Shown: positions 8,756 to 17,649, counted from the first letter of the stretch. The stretch: DNA of 64,000 nt from a bacterium (GCA_016934675.1 JAFGSJ010000088.1:24724-88723); one strand, 5' to 3'. Notes: generated by a model not told the origin, from the letters alone. Made by a program: numbers and translations.

Positions 8756-10044
8756 GCTTGACCTCCTTCAGTTCTGGGTGTAGGTAACAGGGTTTGATCG
8801 AGTCCTTCTCGAAATGATGCTTTAGTTGTCAGGAACATCAATCCCATGAGTCCGGCCAGGATTTCCAGACAATAGATCAAACCAGTATAGCCCTGGAGAA
8901 TGACAGCTAGGGTGGGTATGAACAGGAAAGCCAATAACAGACCGATGACATAGGGCATACTGTCAGTCGAGATGATGCGATACAGATAAAAGACAAGCAG
9001 GATACTGATGATGGATAACGAAAGCAGATAAGCCAGGTAGAAGTGCATGAAAGCTGCCAGATAGGCCGGTAATACGTAAAAGAAACCGTATCCGCAGGCG
9101 ATGAGACAACTTTCATAAATCCTGGGTTTTTTATCTGCCCGTAACCAGAGTATGATCAGTCCGGATAGGAATAGTAGAAAGGGGATATAGGTTCTCCGGA
9201 CCATAATGGTGATGATCGTATCAAATGACTTTTCAGAAGGGAGAATAACGCCCAGGGGGACACCGGATTCAAGCGAATCGTAAGCCCAGGCCAGTTTGAT
9301 CCGTTCGTTCTCGATTATGGGGGCTGGTGCCGAGAGAACACCGGCTGGGTAATCGAAATTATCACCTCCGGTTATCGTAACGAGCAAGCGAAAATTATAG
9401 ACGGGCAGATCGGGATTCAGACGATAGATGAATGAGTCGAGCCCCCGACCGGTATAGGTAATAGTAAAGCGGGTTTCCTGCCCCTGTTCGAGACGGCCCG
9501 TCCAGAGGAGCTTATCTCCCTCATCAACCAGATCGATCCGCGTGGGTTCACCATTTATCGAAAAGTTCAGATCAGATAGAAGGACTTTATTCTTTTCGAG
9601 AGCGATCGGGAAAATAAAGGCTAAATCCTGATCAAAACCATTCTCATTCCGGATGAGATATGAGCCTGAAAAGGAAAACTCGAAACCTGAAAAAAAGACT
9701 AAACCACGTTTTCGATAATTCATGGCCGCAGTGATAATGACTTCTTGATCTGCTGGGACGAGTGGACTCAATTCAGTGAATACAGTCCCACTGGGAACAG
9801 CGAGGACAGTGGGGGCAGCCTGGGAGATCGGTGCCCCCCAGCGGCGGGCGACCTCGTCGTGCAATTCACAGTTGGCAAAAGTCGAACGATTATTGATCTG
9901 GGCCGAAATCACCAGACTCATAGCCAAGACAATAAGCAACCCTGCCCAAACATGAAAAATACCGCCCATTTTGAACATGCGACCAACAATATCGAACCCA
10001 TACGTCTGTTTTAGTCTTGCATTATTCTGCGTCTGTTTCAGCAT
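8752..10044 (-). CDS. Inner-membrane protein with CreD-like architecture
   Basis: After one N-terminal membrane helix (HVWAGLLIVLAMSLVISA) there is a beta-rich extracytoplasmic domain of about 220 residues, containing FSFSGSYLIRNENG and FTITYTGRGLDSF. A block of five to six C-terminal membrane helices follows. This layout recalls CreD-family inner-membrane proteins, but sequence identity is weak, so the family is a suggestion only. The ORF-track start (10098) is wrong: AGGAGG at 10050-10055 sits five bases before the ATG at 10044, and the earlier start would overlap a sigma-54-type promoter. The gene overlaps its downstream partner by ATGA. Confidence 0.65.
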   Translation of the reverse strand: MLKQTQNNARLKQTYGFDIVGRMFKMGGIFHVWAGLLIVLAMSLVISAQINNRSTFANCELHDEVARRWGAPISQAAPTVLAVPSGTVFTELSPLVPADQEVIITAAMNYRKRGLVFFSGFEFSFSGSYLIRNENGFDQDLAFIFPIALEKNKVLLSDLNFSINGEPTRIDLVDEGDKLLWTGRLEQGQETRFTITYTGRGLDSFIYRLNPDLPVYNFRLLVTITGGDNFDYPAGVLSAPAPIIENERIKLAWAYDSLESGVPLGVILPSEKSFDTIITIMVRRTYIPFLLFLSGLIILWLRADKKPRIYESCLIACGYGFFYVLPAYLAAFMHFYLAYLLSLSIISILLVFYLYRIISTDSMPYVIGLLLAFLFIPTLAVILQGYTGLIYCLEILAGLMGLMFLTTKASFREGLDQTLLPTPRTEGGQA

Positions 10045-10049
10045 AACCG

Positions 10050-10055
10050 CCTCCT
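10050..10055 (-). promoter_or_regulatory. Shine-Dalgarno AGGAGG deciding the start of the CreD-like gene
   Basis: CCTCCT on the plus strand reads AGGAGG on the minus strand, five bases before ATG at 10044. Confidence 0.8.
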
Positions 10056-10081
10056 GTTCTGGTCTGATTGACTTGAGTAAT

Positions 10082-10097
10082 AGCAAGGAGCATGCCA
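10082..10097 (-). promoter_or_regulatory. Sigma-54 (RpoN) type promoter of the CreD-like membrane unit
   Basis: The minus strand reads TGGCATGCTCCTTGCT, matching the relaxed consensus TGGCAYRN4YTGCW at every position, with the invariant GG and GC at the required -24/-12 spacing. The implied transcription start is near 10071, leaving a leader of about 27 bases that contains the AGGAGG. Confidence 0.7.
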
Positions 10098-10201
10098 TTA
10101 CACAGAATGATTGACCATTATGCTTTCAGACGTTTTGTACTCTTTTGTGTGGGCGATTTTGTGTCAAATAACCAACAGCTTGTTTGCTATCGGACGCACA
10201 C

Positions 10202-10984
10202 TCAGTCGCTTTTCGGTTTCAATTGATATGAGCCTTTTGACGTAATGGTGACCGAGGGTATGACTTCGTGCTGATCAAAGGAGAAAAAGACCGGGGCGAG
10301 GCTTGACCAAAAATCGAGCAATTCTGGATTGTCCTTATATTGTCCTGTAACTTTTTCCTGCCAATTCTCAGTGAAGCGAAAAGGGAAAATATGGACCGGG
10401 ACTGAAATCTGACCATGAGTCCGAGCCTCAACAGCCAGAAGATACAGCTCTTTGATTTTGTCATCCGTAATCGGAATGCAACCGATAGTGACCCGATTAC
10501 CGTGTATGAAGATGGCCCCACCGGGGTCATGAGCTCCAGCCCGTTTCCGGTCAGCCTTATTGGGATAATCGAGTCCGAGTGACAGATAAAAATTGCTCTC
10601 AGGATTAAAACGATTGATATGGTAAAATCCTTCGGGGACCTGGCCATCGCCTTGTTTCATTTTGGGTCCGAGTCGACCGGAATAACCGGCAAATGGGTAG
10701 GTAATGAGGAGCATGAACCTGGAAGATGATGGGGGCTTGGCCCAGACTTCAATGAGTTGTTCAGCTTTGATGATACGGAGAAAGAGTTCGATCTCGAATG
10801 ATCCGATCCCTTTATCTGCCAAGAGTTGGGCTAGTATTTTCTCCTTGTCGGCATAAGCGGTCCGGACCCGGCGAAATTTTTTCTGTTGGCTCCTGAAATC
10901 CTGTTGAGCCATAACAGTGACTCCACAACATTGGGCTATCAAAAACATATAGAAACACGTCAGTGCAATTTTGGACATCAGCAT
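10202..10984 (-). CDS. YafK-like L,D-transpeptidase (YkuD domain), exported
   Basis: An N-terminal signal peptide (ALTCFYMFLIAQCC...VMAQ) is followed by a YkuD/L,D-transpeptidase catalytic region. The active-site pattern HG-x5-GC appears as IFIHGNRVTIGCIPITDD, giving the catalytic histidine and cysteine. The region before it (VPEGFYHINRFNPESNFYLSL) is typical of the YafK group. These enzymes form or cleave links between murein peptides, or between murein and outer-membrane lipoproteins, in the periplasm. The start is ambiguous between two nearby ATGs (10984 and 10978). It stands alone, with 157 bases to the downstream CreD-like unit. Confidence 0.85.
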   Translation of the reverse strand: MLMSKIALTCFYMFLIAQCCGVTVMAQQDFRSQQKKFRRVRTAYADKEKILAQLLADKGIGSFEIELFLRIIKAEQLIEVWAKPPSSSRFMLLITYPFAGYSGRLGPKMKQGDGQVPEGFYHINRFNPESNFYLSLGLDYPNKADRKRAGAHDPGGAIFIHGNRVTIGCIPITDDKIKELYLLAVEARTHGQISVPVHIFPFRFTENWQEKVTGQYKDNPELLDFWSSLAPVFFSFDQHEVIPSVTITSKGSYQLKPKSD

Positions 10985-11064
10985 CTCGTTCTGAGAATAG
11001 ATGTATTTCCCTTTCAGTATTTCGGGTCTATGATCTCAAGGTTTATGGGCACTATTGTTAGCAT

Positions 11065-11094
11065 ATGTTATCTGAACGGAAGGATTCTTGTCAA
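11065..11094 (-). promoter_or_regulatory. Candidate sigma-70 promoter of the YafK-like gene
   Basis: Minus-strand TTGACA (11089-11094), 18-base spacer and TAACAT (11065-11070), about 80 bases upstream of the ATG. Confidence 0.4.
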
Positions 11095-11179
11095 GTTCGT
11101 TGCAGGCATTGAGAGGATGTCCTAGAAATAGGATGCAACACGATTCATTAGTATCAGCACAAGCCAAGGACCATAGATC

Positions 11180-11842
11180 ATGGAAACCTGGAGTCAAGGC
11201 ATTCATTTGTTGGGCCGATTCAATGCATTTCAAGCCGGTTGCTGGCTACTCGAACATGGTGGTCAGGCCGCCCTGGTCGAGGTCCCTCCTTACGGCAGGA
11301 CTGAAATGTCACCGGCTTTTTTGGCCCAGGAAGCGGCTGACATGTTGAATGTGCAGATCAAGTATTGCCTGTGTTCACATTGCCATGCCGATCATTTTTC
11401 CTGGTTTACGCTGGGCCAATTCACTAAAGCTTTTCCGCAAGCCAGCTTTATCCTGCAACGGCACTTTCCGAAAGTACAAAACATGGACCGGACCTTTATC
11501 TATTTCGATCGGATCCAAAGGCTAGCGCTGGGAGGTGAACCTCTTTTTTTAATCCATGCCCCCAAACATTCCTGGTCGGACACCATGATCATTTTTCGTG
11601 GAGTGATAATCAGTGGTGACTGGGAATTGAATACAATCAGGTCCGTGCATGACGGACGTTGGCCTGGTCAGAATGTACCCTTTGCCCAACGCCGTCAATC
11701 CATTCGACGGTTGATCACTTTTACCGAAAAAAACAATTACATTATCCATAAGGTATTTTCAGTCCATGCCAACGATCGTCGTGAACAGGTCAATTTCAGA
11801 GAATTAATGCTCGATACCGCCACAAACAGGAAATTGTGGTGA
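11180..11842 (+). CDS. Metallo-beta-lactamase-fold hydrolase
   Basis: This 220-residue MBL-fold protein has the metal-binding motif HxHxDH as SHCHADHFSW near residue 70. Later metal-binding stretches read HAPKHSWSD and VIISGDWELN (the bridging aspartate). It lacks a signal peptide and looks cytoplasmic. The N-terminus (WSQGIHLLGRFNAFQAGCWLLEHGGQAALVEVP) follows the usual MBL opening beta-sheet. AAGGA lies about ten bases before the ATG. The substrate is unknown; the subgroup contains glyoxalase II-like and other thioesterase-like enzymes. It is divergent from the L,D-transpeptidase gene and separated by a promoter from the phosphate unit. Confidence 0.8.
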   Translation: METWSQGIHLLGRFNAFQAGCWLLEHGGQAALVEVPPYGRTEMSPAFLAQEAADMLNVQIKYCLCSHCHADHFSWFTLGQFTKAFPQASFILQRHFPKVQNMDRTFIYFDRIQRLALGGEPLFLIHAPKHSWSDTMIIFRGVIISGDWELNTIRSVHDGRWPGQNVPFAQRRQSIRRLITFTEKNNYIIHKVFSVHANDRREQVNFRELMLDTATNRKLW

Positions 11843-11906
11843 GGTTATTTTCGCCCAGCACGCAGATGCCTTGTTTCGTTGAAAAAGTTGGTAGCTCCGA
11901 AAAAGA

Positions 11907-11934
11907 TTGTCATTTCTATCTGAATTGATATAAT
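11907..11934 (+). promoter_or_regulatory. Sigma-70 promoter of the DUF47-pit unit
   Basis: TTGTCA (11907-11912), 16-base spacer and a perfect TATAAT (11929-11934). The transcription start would be near 11941, giving a leader of about 93 bases before the DUF47 gene. Confidence 0.65.
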
Positions 11935-12033
11935 AAGCTTCAATAATTGAACAGGGACTAAAACTCAGATAACACAGGGGCAGATCGAGACGGTCCGCTC
12001 CGGAAAACCGAGTAAGGGAGAAATCACGAGATC

Positions 12034-12663
12034 ATGTTTCGTAAGATTCTGCCCCAGAATGATAGTTTTTTCGACCTATTCGAAAAGCATGCGGCTTTGG
12101 TCTGTGAAGCGGCGGCATGCTTAAGCCAGATCACGCATAGTAACATGTTCGATCTGGAGAAGAGTGCTTACGTGCTGGAGCTCGAACATCAGTGTGATGT
12201 GATTCTGCATCAGACGATCGATTTGTTGAGAAGGAGTTTCATCACTCCCTTCGAGCGAGAAGAGATACGCAAACTTATCTGTACCATGGATGATATTATG
12301 GATTTTATCGAGGGAACGGCCAATCGTCTGTCTCTGTTTGAGCTCGAAATACTGCCCGAGGAGTTGAAACAGGCCAGTGATGTCTTGGTCCAAACTGTCG
12401 AGAAGGTCAAAATCCTGGTGAGTCAATTACGTCATCTCAAAAAGGATAACTCTCTTGTTGATTTACTCAAGGAGATTCATCGCCTCGAAAATGAAGGGGA
12501 CCGGCTTCATAGGATTGGTTTGGCGGTCCTGTTCAAGAACGAAACCAATCCGATCAGAGTGATCAAGCTTAAGGAAATCAACGAAAAGATCGAGCAAGCC
12601 ATAGACCGGTGCGAGGATGTCGCGAATCTGGTCGAGGGTATTGTTATCGAGCACCAGGGTTAA
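12034..12663 (+). CDS. DUF47-family PhoU-like accessory protein of the phosphate transporter
   Basis: The 209-residue, all-helical protein matches the PhoU-like DUF47 family that is nearly always encoded beside Pit transporters. Visible markers are FDLFEKHAALVCEAAACL at the start, the acidic repeat element EREEIRKLICTMDDIMDFIEG around residues 78-95, and the second bundle INEKIEQAIDRCEDVANLVEG at the end. Family members are thought to modulate Pit activity by binding metal clusters through such acidic E/D-x-x-x-D motifs. It ends five bases before pit, so the two are cotranscribed from the promoter at 11907. The best SD (AAGGGAG) is rather far, about 13 bases from the ATG. Confidence 0.88.
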   Translation: MFRKILPQNDSFFDLFEKHAALVCEAAACLSQITHSNMFDLEKSAYVLELEHQCDVILHQTIDLLRRSFITPFEREEIRKLICTMDDIMDFIEGTANRLSLFELEILPEELKQASDVLVQTVEKVKILVSQLRHLKKDNSLVDLLKEIHRLENEGDRLHRIGLAVLFKNETNPIRVIKLKEINEKIEQAIDRCEDVANLVEGIVIEHQG

Positions 12664-12668
12664 GGATT

Positions 12669-13667
12669 ATGCTCACGATCGTCGTGATCGGTGTCGTTCT
12701 AGCTCTTGTCTTCGATTTCTTGAACGGGATGAACGATGCCGCCAATTCCATCGCAACCATTGTCTCGACCCGTGTTTTACCGCCGCGTTTTGCCGTGGCC
12801 TGGGCCGCTTTTTTCAATTTTGTGGCCGTATTTACATTTGGGGTGGGTGTGGCGACGACGATCGGCAAAGGCATTGTCCGGGCTGAGATCGTCACCCCGA
12901 TCTTAGTGGTCGGGGCCCTGATCGGAGCCAATATCTGGGTCTATATCTGCACGCATTGGGGCTTGCCTATCAGTGTTTCGCACGCTTTGATCGGCGGATT
13001 GGCCGGGGCAGGCATTGCTCAAGGCGGCTTTCAAAACCTCATTACCAGCGGTATCATCAAAGTTTCACTGTTTATTGTTATCTCGCCTGTAATCGGTATG
13101 ATCATTTCCGTACTGCTCATGATCATCATGACCTGGTTGGCAAGTTCCTGGACCAAAGTAAAAGCGGATAAAATATTCAGAAGACTCCAACTTGTTTCTT
13201 CAGCAATATATTCGCTCAGTCATGGGACCAACGATGCCCAGAAAACCATGGGTATCATCGCAGTTCTCCTTTATTCTGCCGGATTACTGGGCGATACGTT
13301 CTACATCCCCTGGGTTGTCATTATCACATGTTATTCTGTCATCGCACTGGGGACATTGACCGGGGGCTGGAAAGTCATCCGGACCATGGGCACGAAACTC
13401 ACAAAACTGCGTCCATTCGGTGGCTTTGTCGCTGAAACATCGGGCGGTATCGCTATTTTTATTGCTTCATTTCTTGGTATACCGGTCAGTACTACCCATA
13501 CCATTACCGGCAGTATTGCCGGTGTCGGCATTGTCCAAAATATCGGTACAGTTCGTTGGGGGGTCATTATCCACATTGTCTGGGCCTGGATTTTCACTAT
13601 TCCTGCTTCAGCCCTGATCGGCGGTTTGATTTATTATACCTTTAAGGTCCTGTTTGGTGTTTCATGA
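12669..13667 (+). CDS. pit: Low-affinity inorganic phosphate transporter, Pit family
   Basis: Pit carries metal-phosphate complexes across the inner membrane using the proton gradient. The two inverted-repeat signature regions are visible: FLNGMNDAANSIATIVSTR near residue 14 and SHGTNDAQKTMGI in the second half. A further signature is VSTTHTITGSIAGVG. About ten membrane segments are seen. The ORF-track start at 12609 lies inside the DUF47 gene; the ATG at 12669, preceded by AAGGA, gives the normal 332-residue form and a five-base gap to DUF47. Its 3' end overlaps the convergent acyltransferase by 26 bases. Confidence 0.93.
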   Translation: MLTIVVIGVVLALVFDFLNGMNDAANSIATIVSTRVLPPRFAVAWAAFFNFVAVFTFGVGVATTIGKGIVRAEIVTPILVVGALIGANIWVYICTHWGLPISVSHALIGGLAGAGIAQGGFQNLITSGIIKVSLFIVISPVIGMIISVLLMIIMTWLASSWTKVKADKIFRRLQLVSSAIYSLSHGTNDAQKTMGIIAVLLYSAGLLGDTFYIPWVVIITCYSVIALGTLTGGWKVIRTMGTKLTKLRPFGGFVAETSGGIAIFIASFLGIPVSTTHTITGSIAGVGIVQNIGTVRWGVIIHIVWAWIFTIPASALIGGLIYYTFKVLFGVS

Positions 13668-14598
13668 AACACTCTTGTATGAGCAGACCGGGTTGAAAAC
13701 TGTCCCAGAAGTGCCAGGTATCAGGCTGTTCGAGTATCCGGGTTTCGAGAAAAAACGAGAATTTTCGGGCAAGGTCGAACAGGGCTGCTTGACCCGTTTC
13801 GCTTGTTCGCAGAGCGGGTAAAATGGTGATCCTGAACCGGGTCCCATCAAAAGCAACCTGGGTCGGTAGCAGTGGGGAACCGATTTTCAAAGCCAGATTA
13901 TACGGACCCAAAGGGAAGAGGGTTTGTTCATCCAGAAAGGTCAATGGTTCATAGCGACCGACGAATTCACGACCCCCGATACCATCGCCGTTGAGCATGA
14001 GGACATTATTGTCCTGTAACCATTTCATGACTGGCCTTTGAAAGCCATCTACCGCGAACAATCGCACATTTAAACGTTGTTCCATGCGTTCCCGGTAGCG
14101 TAGTTGGACCTTCTGACCGACCCAACTGAGCCCCTGTGTATGACGATAAAAAATCTGTCCCAGGTTGTAGCCAAGTGCATTTAAATAATACAGGGGAAAC
14201 TGGACGATACCGACGTGTCCCTGGATCAGAATACAACCATGCCCTTCGGCCAGGGCCCGGTCGATATTCTCACGGCCTTGAATCTCAACTCTGTCATCTA
14301 AAAAAGCCTGGTCCAACTTGGGAACAATAAAAGGGAAAAGCGTATTCAGCATGTGTTGCCGAAAAAAACCACGGACCAGACTCTTGAGTTCTCGCTCGGA
14401 ATATTCCCCCTTCAGGTGTTTGCCCATAATTTGAATGAGTGACTGTCTTTTTGTCCGTGCAAAAAGATACTGCAGGTCGCCCATGACCTTGAACACAAGC
14501 AGAGACAGACTCACAGGTTGATAAGCCGCGCTCCAGCGCAGGGGAAACCAGACCAGTAAACGCAAAAAGTCACGAATAAAGCTTTCATTGATGATCAT
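13642..14598 (-). CDS. LpxL/HtrB-like lysophospholipid acyltransferase with altered active-site motif
   Basis: The 318-residue protein has the layout of the lipid A late-acyltransferase family: an N-terminal membrane-near region, then GHGCILIQGHVGIVQFPLYY, then LMLNGDGIGGREFVGRY and FLDEQTLFPLGPYNLALK. In LpxL the catalytic motif is HX4(D/E); here it reads HVGIVQ, with glutamine in place of the acid. It may use another carboxylate or have a changed reaction. It overlaps the upstream B12/radical SAM gene by four bases (ATGA) and ends inside the convergent pit gene. The operon context (topA, two radical SAM genes) suggests a membrane-lipid or lipid-linked product, but this is inference. Confidence 0.75.
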   Translation of the reverse strand: MIINESFIRDFLRLLVWFPLRWSAAYQPVSLSLLVFKVMGDLQYLFARTKRQSLIQIMGKHLKGEYSERELKSLVRGFFRQHMLNTLFPFIVPKLDQAFLDDRVEIQGRENIDRALAEGHGCILIQGHVGIVQFPLYYLNALGYNLGQIFYRHTQGLSWVGQKVQLRYRERMEQRLNVRLFAVDGFQRPVMKWLQDNNVLMLNGDGIGGREFVGRYEPLTFLDEQTLFPLGPYNLALKIGSPLLPTQVAFDGTRFRITILPALRTSETGQAALFDLARKFSFFLETRILEQPDTWHFWDSFQPGLLIQECFMKHQTGP

Positions 14599-16088
14599 TG
14601 CTTTTTGCCCAAAAGGTGACTCACCAGAGCTTTTACTCTTTTAAATATCCAATATGTTCCGGCGATCAACTGATGAAAAGGAGGAATGCTGAGCAGATAG
14701 ACGAGCGGACGCCAGGACAATGCTCCTACAAGACCCAAGGGCACGCCATGATGATACATGAGTAGCAGAATATTACAATAGGAAGAACTGTACGCATTGA
14801 AGGGACGATGATATCCTTCGAGCAGATGAGGACCGATCTGCTCCTTGGCCTTTTCGGCCAATTCAGTTCCGGGAAAGAGAACCAGTGAGAAAAGTTGGAG
14901 GAAATATGGACGTGGCAGCTTTCGGACCAGTTTGACCGTGGCCAGGCAATCAGCGATCGTTTCAAAGGGATTATCCAGAATGAAGTCATACAACGGTGGT
15001 TCCATTCTATGTTTATATTCTGCCAGCAATTGCGCCGCGTCAAGTATTTTGGTCGTGGCAATCGAGCGGCGATAGAGTTTTTTGGTCCTCTCGCTGCCCG
15101 TCTGAATACCCATTTGCACACTGAACAAACCACAATCGAGCAGTGTTTCCAGTTTTTCACGGGTCAGGGTCAAGGGACTGGTCAAGCACCTGAAAGGCAA
15201 CCCGACCCGCTCATGGTAGAGTTGAGCAAAGTGCTTTAACTGGTCGAGTGGATAAGCAAAGAATGAATCATCTGAAAGGACCACGGCAGTGATAAACGAG
15301 AATGTTTCACGGGCGTAGTGCAACTCGGTGACCAGATGTTCCGGACTCCGGTGTCTGACCTGCCAATCTCCGCCGTACAGCTTGCGAAGGGCATTGTTGC
15401 AGCAATATGAGCAGTTATAGGGACAGCCACGGCTGGCCATGGTCTGATAATATATGTGTGTGCCCATCTTCCAGATTGGATTGTGTGTAAACGCCTTTTT
15501 CAACAGACCGCTGTCCACCTCAACCAGTGTGTCTTTTTCTGGCCCCAGGAAAAACTGCTTCTCAGGGAAATAATCCGGAAACGGTATATCATCGAGGTCC
15601 ACCACAGGCGCTGGTAATGGATTTTTGATCAGAACGTCTTCTTTTTTGAACCAGAAGCCCGGAGTAGTAGTGAAATCGAAGCCCTGTTCAAGATTATCGA
15701 GTAATGCCGGCAGAGATAAATCAGCTTCGCCCAAAGCGACACCATCAGCCCACTGCAGGCACTCTTCGGGTCGAATAGTCGGATGAATTCCCCCCCAGAC
15801 AATCGGAGTGGCAAGATTGTTCCTCAGAAACTGGGTAAGTTGGACCATGCGGTCATAGTAGAGGGTCATCAACGACATACCGATCAAATCAGCCCTGGTG
15901 ACGGCAGCATATATTTGTTCGAGTAACAACTGCGGGTATTGATAATCCGGTTTTGGACTGGTTTCAGAATCGCTGTCATTCAGGATGATCAGAGTGACTG
16001 AATGGCCATGTTTCCGAACAATCGAAACCAGGGTGCGTATTCCAAAAGAGGTAATGTCCGAATACGGTGCAATCAGAGCTATTTCCAT
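14595..16088 (-). CDS. B12-binding-domain radical SAM protein (paralogue 1 of 3)
   Basis: An N-terminal cobalamin-binding Rossmann-like domain (LIAPYSDITSFGIRTLVS, GMSLMTLYYDRMVQL, VWGGIHPTIRPEECL) is followed by a radical SAM core with the [4Fe-4S] motif CxxxCxxC as GCPYNCSYCCNN near residue 225. The C-terminal 100 residues are hydrophobic and probably lie on the membrane. Such proteins typically methylate or rearrange unactivated carbons, often in lipids or secondary metabolites. It is four bases downstream of a paralogue and overlaps the acyltransferase gene by ATGA, so the three are one unit behind topA. The substrate cannot be inferred from sequence alone. Confidence 0.87.
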   Translation of the reverse strand: MEIALIAPYSDITSFGIRTLVSIVRKHGHSVTLIILNDSDSETSPKPDYQYPQLLLEQIYAAVTRADLIGMSLMTLYYDRMVQLTQFLRNNLATPIVWGGIHPTIRPEECLQWADGVALGEADLSLPALLDNLEQGFDFTTTPGFWFKKEDVLIKNPLPAPVVDLDDIPFPDYFPEKQFFLGPEKDTLVEVDSGLLKKAFTHNPIWKMGTHIYYQTMASRGCPYNCSYCCNNALRKLYGGDWQVRHRSPEHLVTELHYARETFSFITAVVLSDDSFFAYPLDQLKHFAQLYHERVGLPFRCLTSPLTLTREKLETLLDCGLFSVQMGIQTGSERTKKLYRRSIATTKILDAAQLLAEYKHRMEPPLYDFILDNPFETIADCLATVKLVRKLPRPYFLQLFSLVLFPGTELAEKAKEQIGPHLLEGYHRPFNAYSSSYCNILLLMYHHGVPLGLVGALSWRPLVYLLSIPPFHQLIAGTYWIFKRVKALVSHLLGKKQ

Positions 16089-16092
16089 AGGT

Positions 16093-17649
16093 TTACCGGG
16101 TCCTGAAAAGGTAACGATTAATCCGTTTGAAATCGCCTCGAATCATGGCCTTTAATCCCTTACCCATGAGAACAATCGTGTCTCCGAGTCGCATCAGGAA
16201 TTTGTAAATGGAATTGTCGGTAGGTCGATGCAGTCGTGAAACCAGTTTCATTGAAGCCAACCATCTGATGAAACGACGAGGTATCAGCGCCCAATCGCTT
16301 AAATAGAAAAGAAAATTTAGATAATTTCCATACGGAGTGTGCAAGTGTTTACGATAGATCTGATTGTGTGCGTCTTGAATCAAACCTTCTTCATTGGCTT
16401 TATGAAAGAGGGCCGTCCCCGGATAAAGAACGAGCGAAGCTCTTTTCAGCCAGAAGGGCCGGGGTAAAGTCAGGACCAATTCGAGTGTCTCCACAAGTTC
16501 CGATGCGGTTTCCCAGGGATTGTCCAGGATAACGTGGTAACAAGGCTCCAGAATACGGTCCCGAGTCGTATTGATCAAGGCCGTTGCCGTGCGGACGTCT
16601 TCATTCGATGATGTCCGATTGTAAAGCTGCCTGATCCGTTCGTTGCCTGTTTGTATGCCCATCTCGACAAAGATCATACCCGCTTCGAGCAGTAAGTGCC
16701 ATTTTTCCGGCGAGATCGTGGTTGGACTGACCTGTCCATGAAAGGGCAACCCGATCTCGAGCGGAAACCGCTCTGCGAACTCCTTCAGTTCTTCAAGAGG
16801 TCGAGCAGCCAGCGTATCGTCAAAAAAAATAATGGTTTTGACAAAGGGGAAGCGGTCACAGATACTCTTCAATTCTCCCAGGACATGGCTGATTGAGCGG
16901 CGGCGCAAGTATTTCTGAGAACCGGCCATCTGGCGAAGTTGATTGTTGATACAATAGGTGCAACTGAAGGGGCAACCACGCTCGGTCATGATATAGTAAC
17001 CACGATCGAAACCACCTTCGAGATTTGGCCTGATCGGGAAAACCTGTTCGAGAAAACGACTGTCCTGAGGCACAATTTCCTGGCTGCGCAGGTCCAGGCT
17101 GTAATTGTCCTCGGTTGCGAAATCTAAAAAGGGCAAGGAATCAAGATCATGGATCAATGGCGTCTGGCTGTTGCGTTTCACCTGACCGTTCGTGCGGACC
17201 CAGAAATTCGGTGTGTCTTGAACTGCTTGATCAGAGCCTAATCGCTCGATGAACTCGCTGAAGGCCAATTCGCCCTCGCCGATACAAAGATAATCCACAT
17301 ATTCGATACATTCCTCCGGACAAACGGTCGGATGAACGCCACCCCAGACCAGAGGAATGTCCAGTTGCTGCTGGATAGCCCGGGTAATCTGGACCGCCCG
17401 GTCGAAGTAATTGGTCATGAATGACAGACCGATAATGTCTGCGTTGTGAATATGATTGATTAATGAAGATAAAGTCTGGGGCGAATATCGGTAAACATGT
17501 CCTGCTTTATAGCGGGTCTGCTCGACGCCGCCGGGCAGCAAGTACGTCTGGACTTCATGGCCCTGCTTCTTGAGATAGGCGGCCAGGCTTCGGACCCCAA
17601 GAGCACTGATTTCAGGTGGTGTCGGACTTATGAGTGCGATAACAGCCAC
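16093..17649 (-). CDS. B12-binding-domain radical SAM protein (paralogue 2 of 3)
   Basis: This has the same two-domain plan as its downstream neighbour: cobalamin-binding part (LISPTPPEISALGVRSLAAY, GLSFMTNYFDRAVQI, VWGGVHPTVCPEECIEY) and radical SAM core with GCPFSCTYCINN. A GxIxxGxE-like region reads FVEMGIQTGNERIRQLYNR, shared in this paralogue family. The start is GTG with AAGGA six bases upstream and lies only 11 bases after the topA stop, so the gene is transcribed with topA. The C-terminal region is partly hydrophobic and basic. It shares colinear motifs with the other two paralogues in this window, evidence for lineage-specific duplication. Confidence 0.87.
   Translation of the reverse strand: MAVIALISPTPPEISALGVRSLAAYLKKQGHEVQTYLLPGGVEQTRYKAGHVYRYSPQTLSSLINHIHNADIIGLSFMTNYFDRAVQITRAIQQQLDIPLVWGGVHPTVCPEECIEYVDYLCIGEGELAFSEFIERLGSDQAVQDTPNFWVRTNGQVKRNSQTPLIHDLDSLPFLDFATEDNYSLDLRSQEIVPQDSRFLEQVFPIRPNLEGGFDRGYYIMTERGCPFSCTYCINNQLRQMAGSQKYLRRRSISHVLGELKSICDRFPFVKTIIFFDDTLAARPLEELKEFAERFPLEIGLPFHGQVSPTTISPEKWHLLLEAGMIFVEMGIQTGNERIRQLYNRTSSNEDVRTATALINTTRDRILEPCYHVILDNPWETASELVETLELVLTLPRPFWLKRASLVLYPGTALFHKANEEGLIQDAHNQIYRKHLHTPYGNYLNFLFYLSDWALIPRRFIRWLASMKLVSRLHRPTDNSIYKFLMRLGDTIVLMGKGLKAMIRGDFKRINRYLFRTR

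Noticed and set aside
11051-11068. GGGCACTATTGTTAGCA before the MBL gene, sigma-54-like
   Set aside because: The GG-to-GC distance is one base too long, and sigma-54 does not tolerate spacing changes.
11907-11930. Possible Pho box at the DUF47-pit promoter
   Set aside because: One TTGTCAT half-site is seen but no second repeat at the 11-base period.
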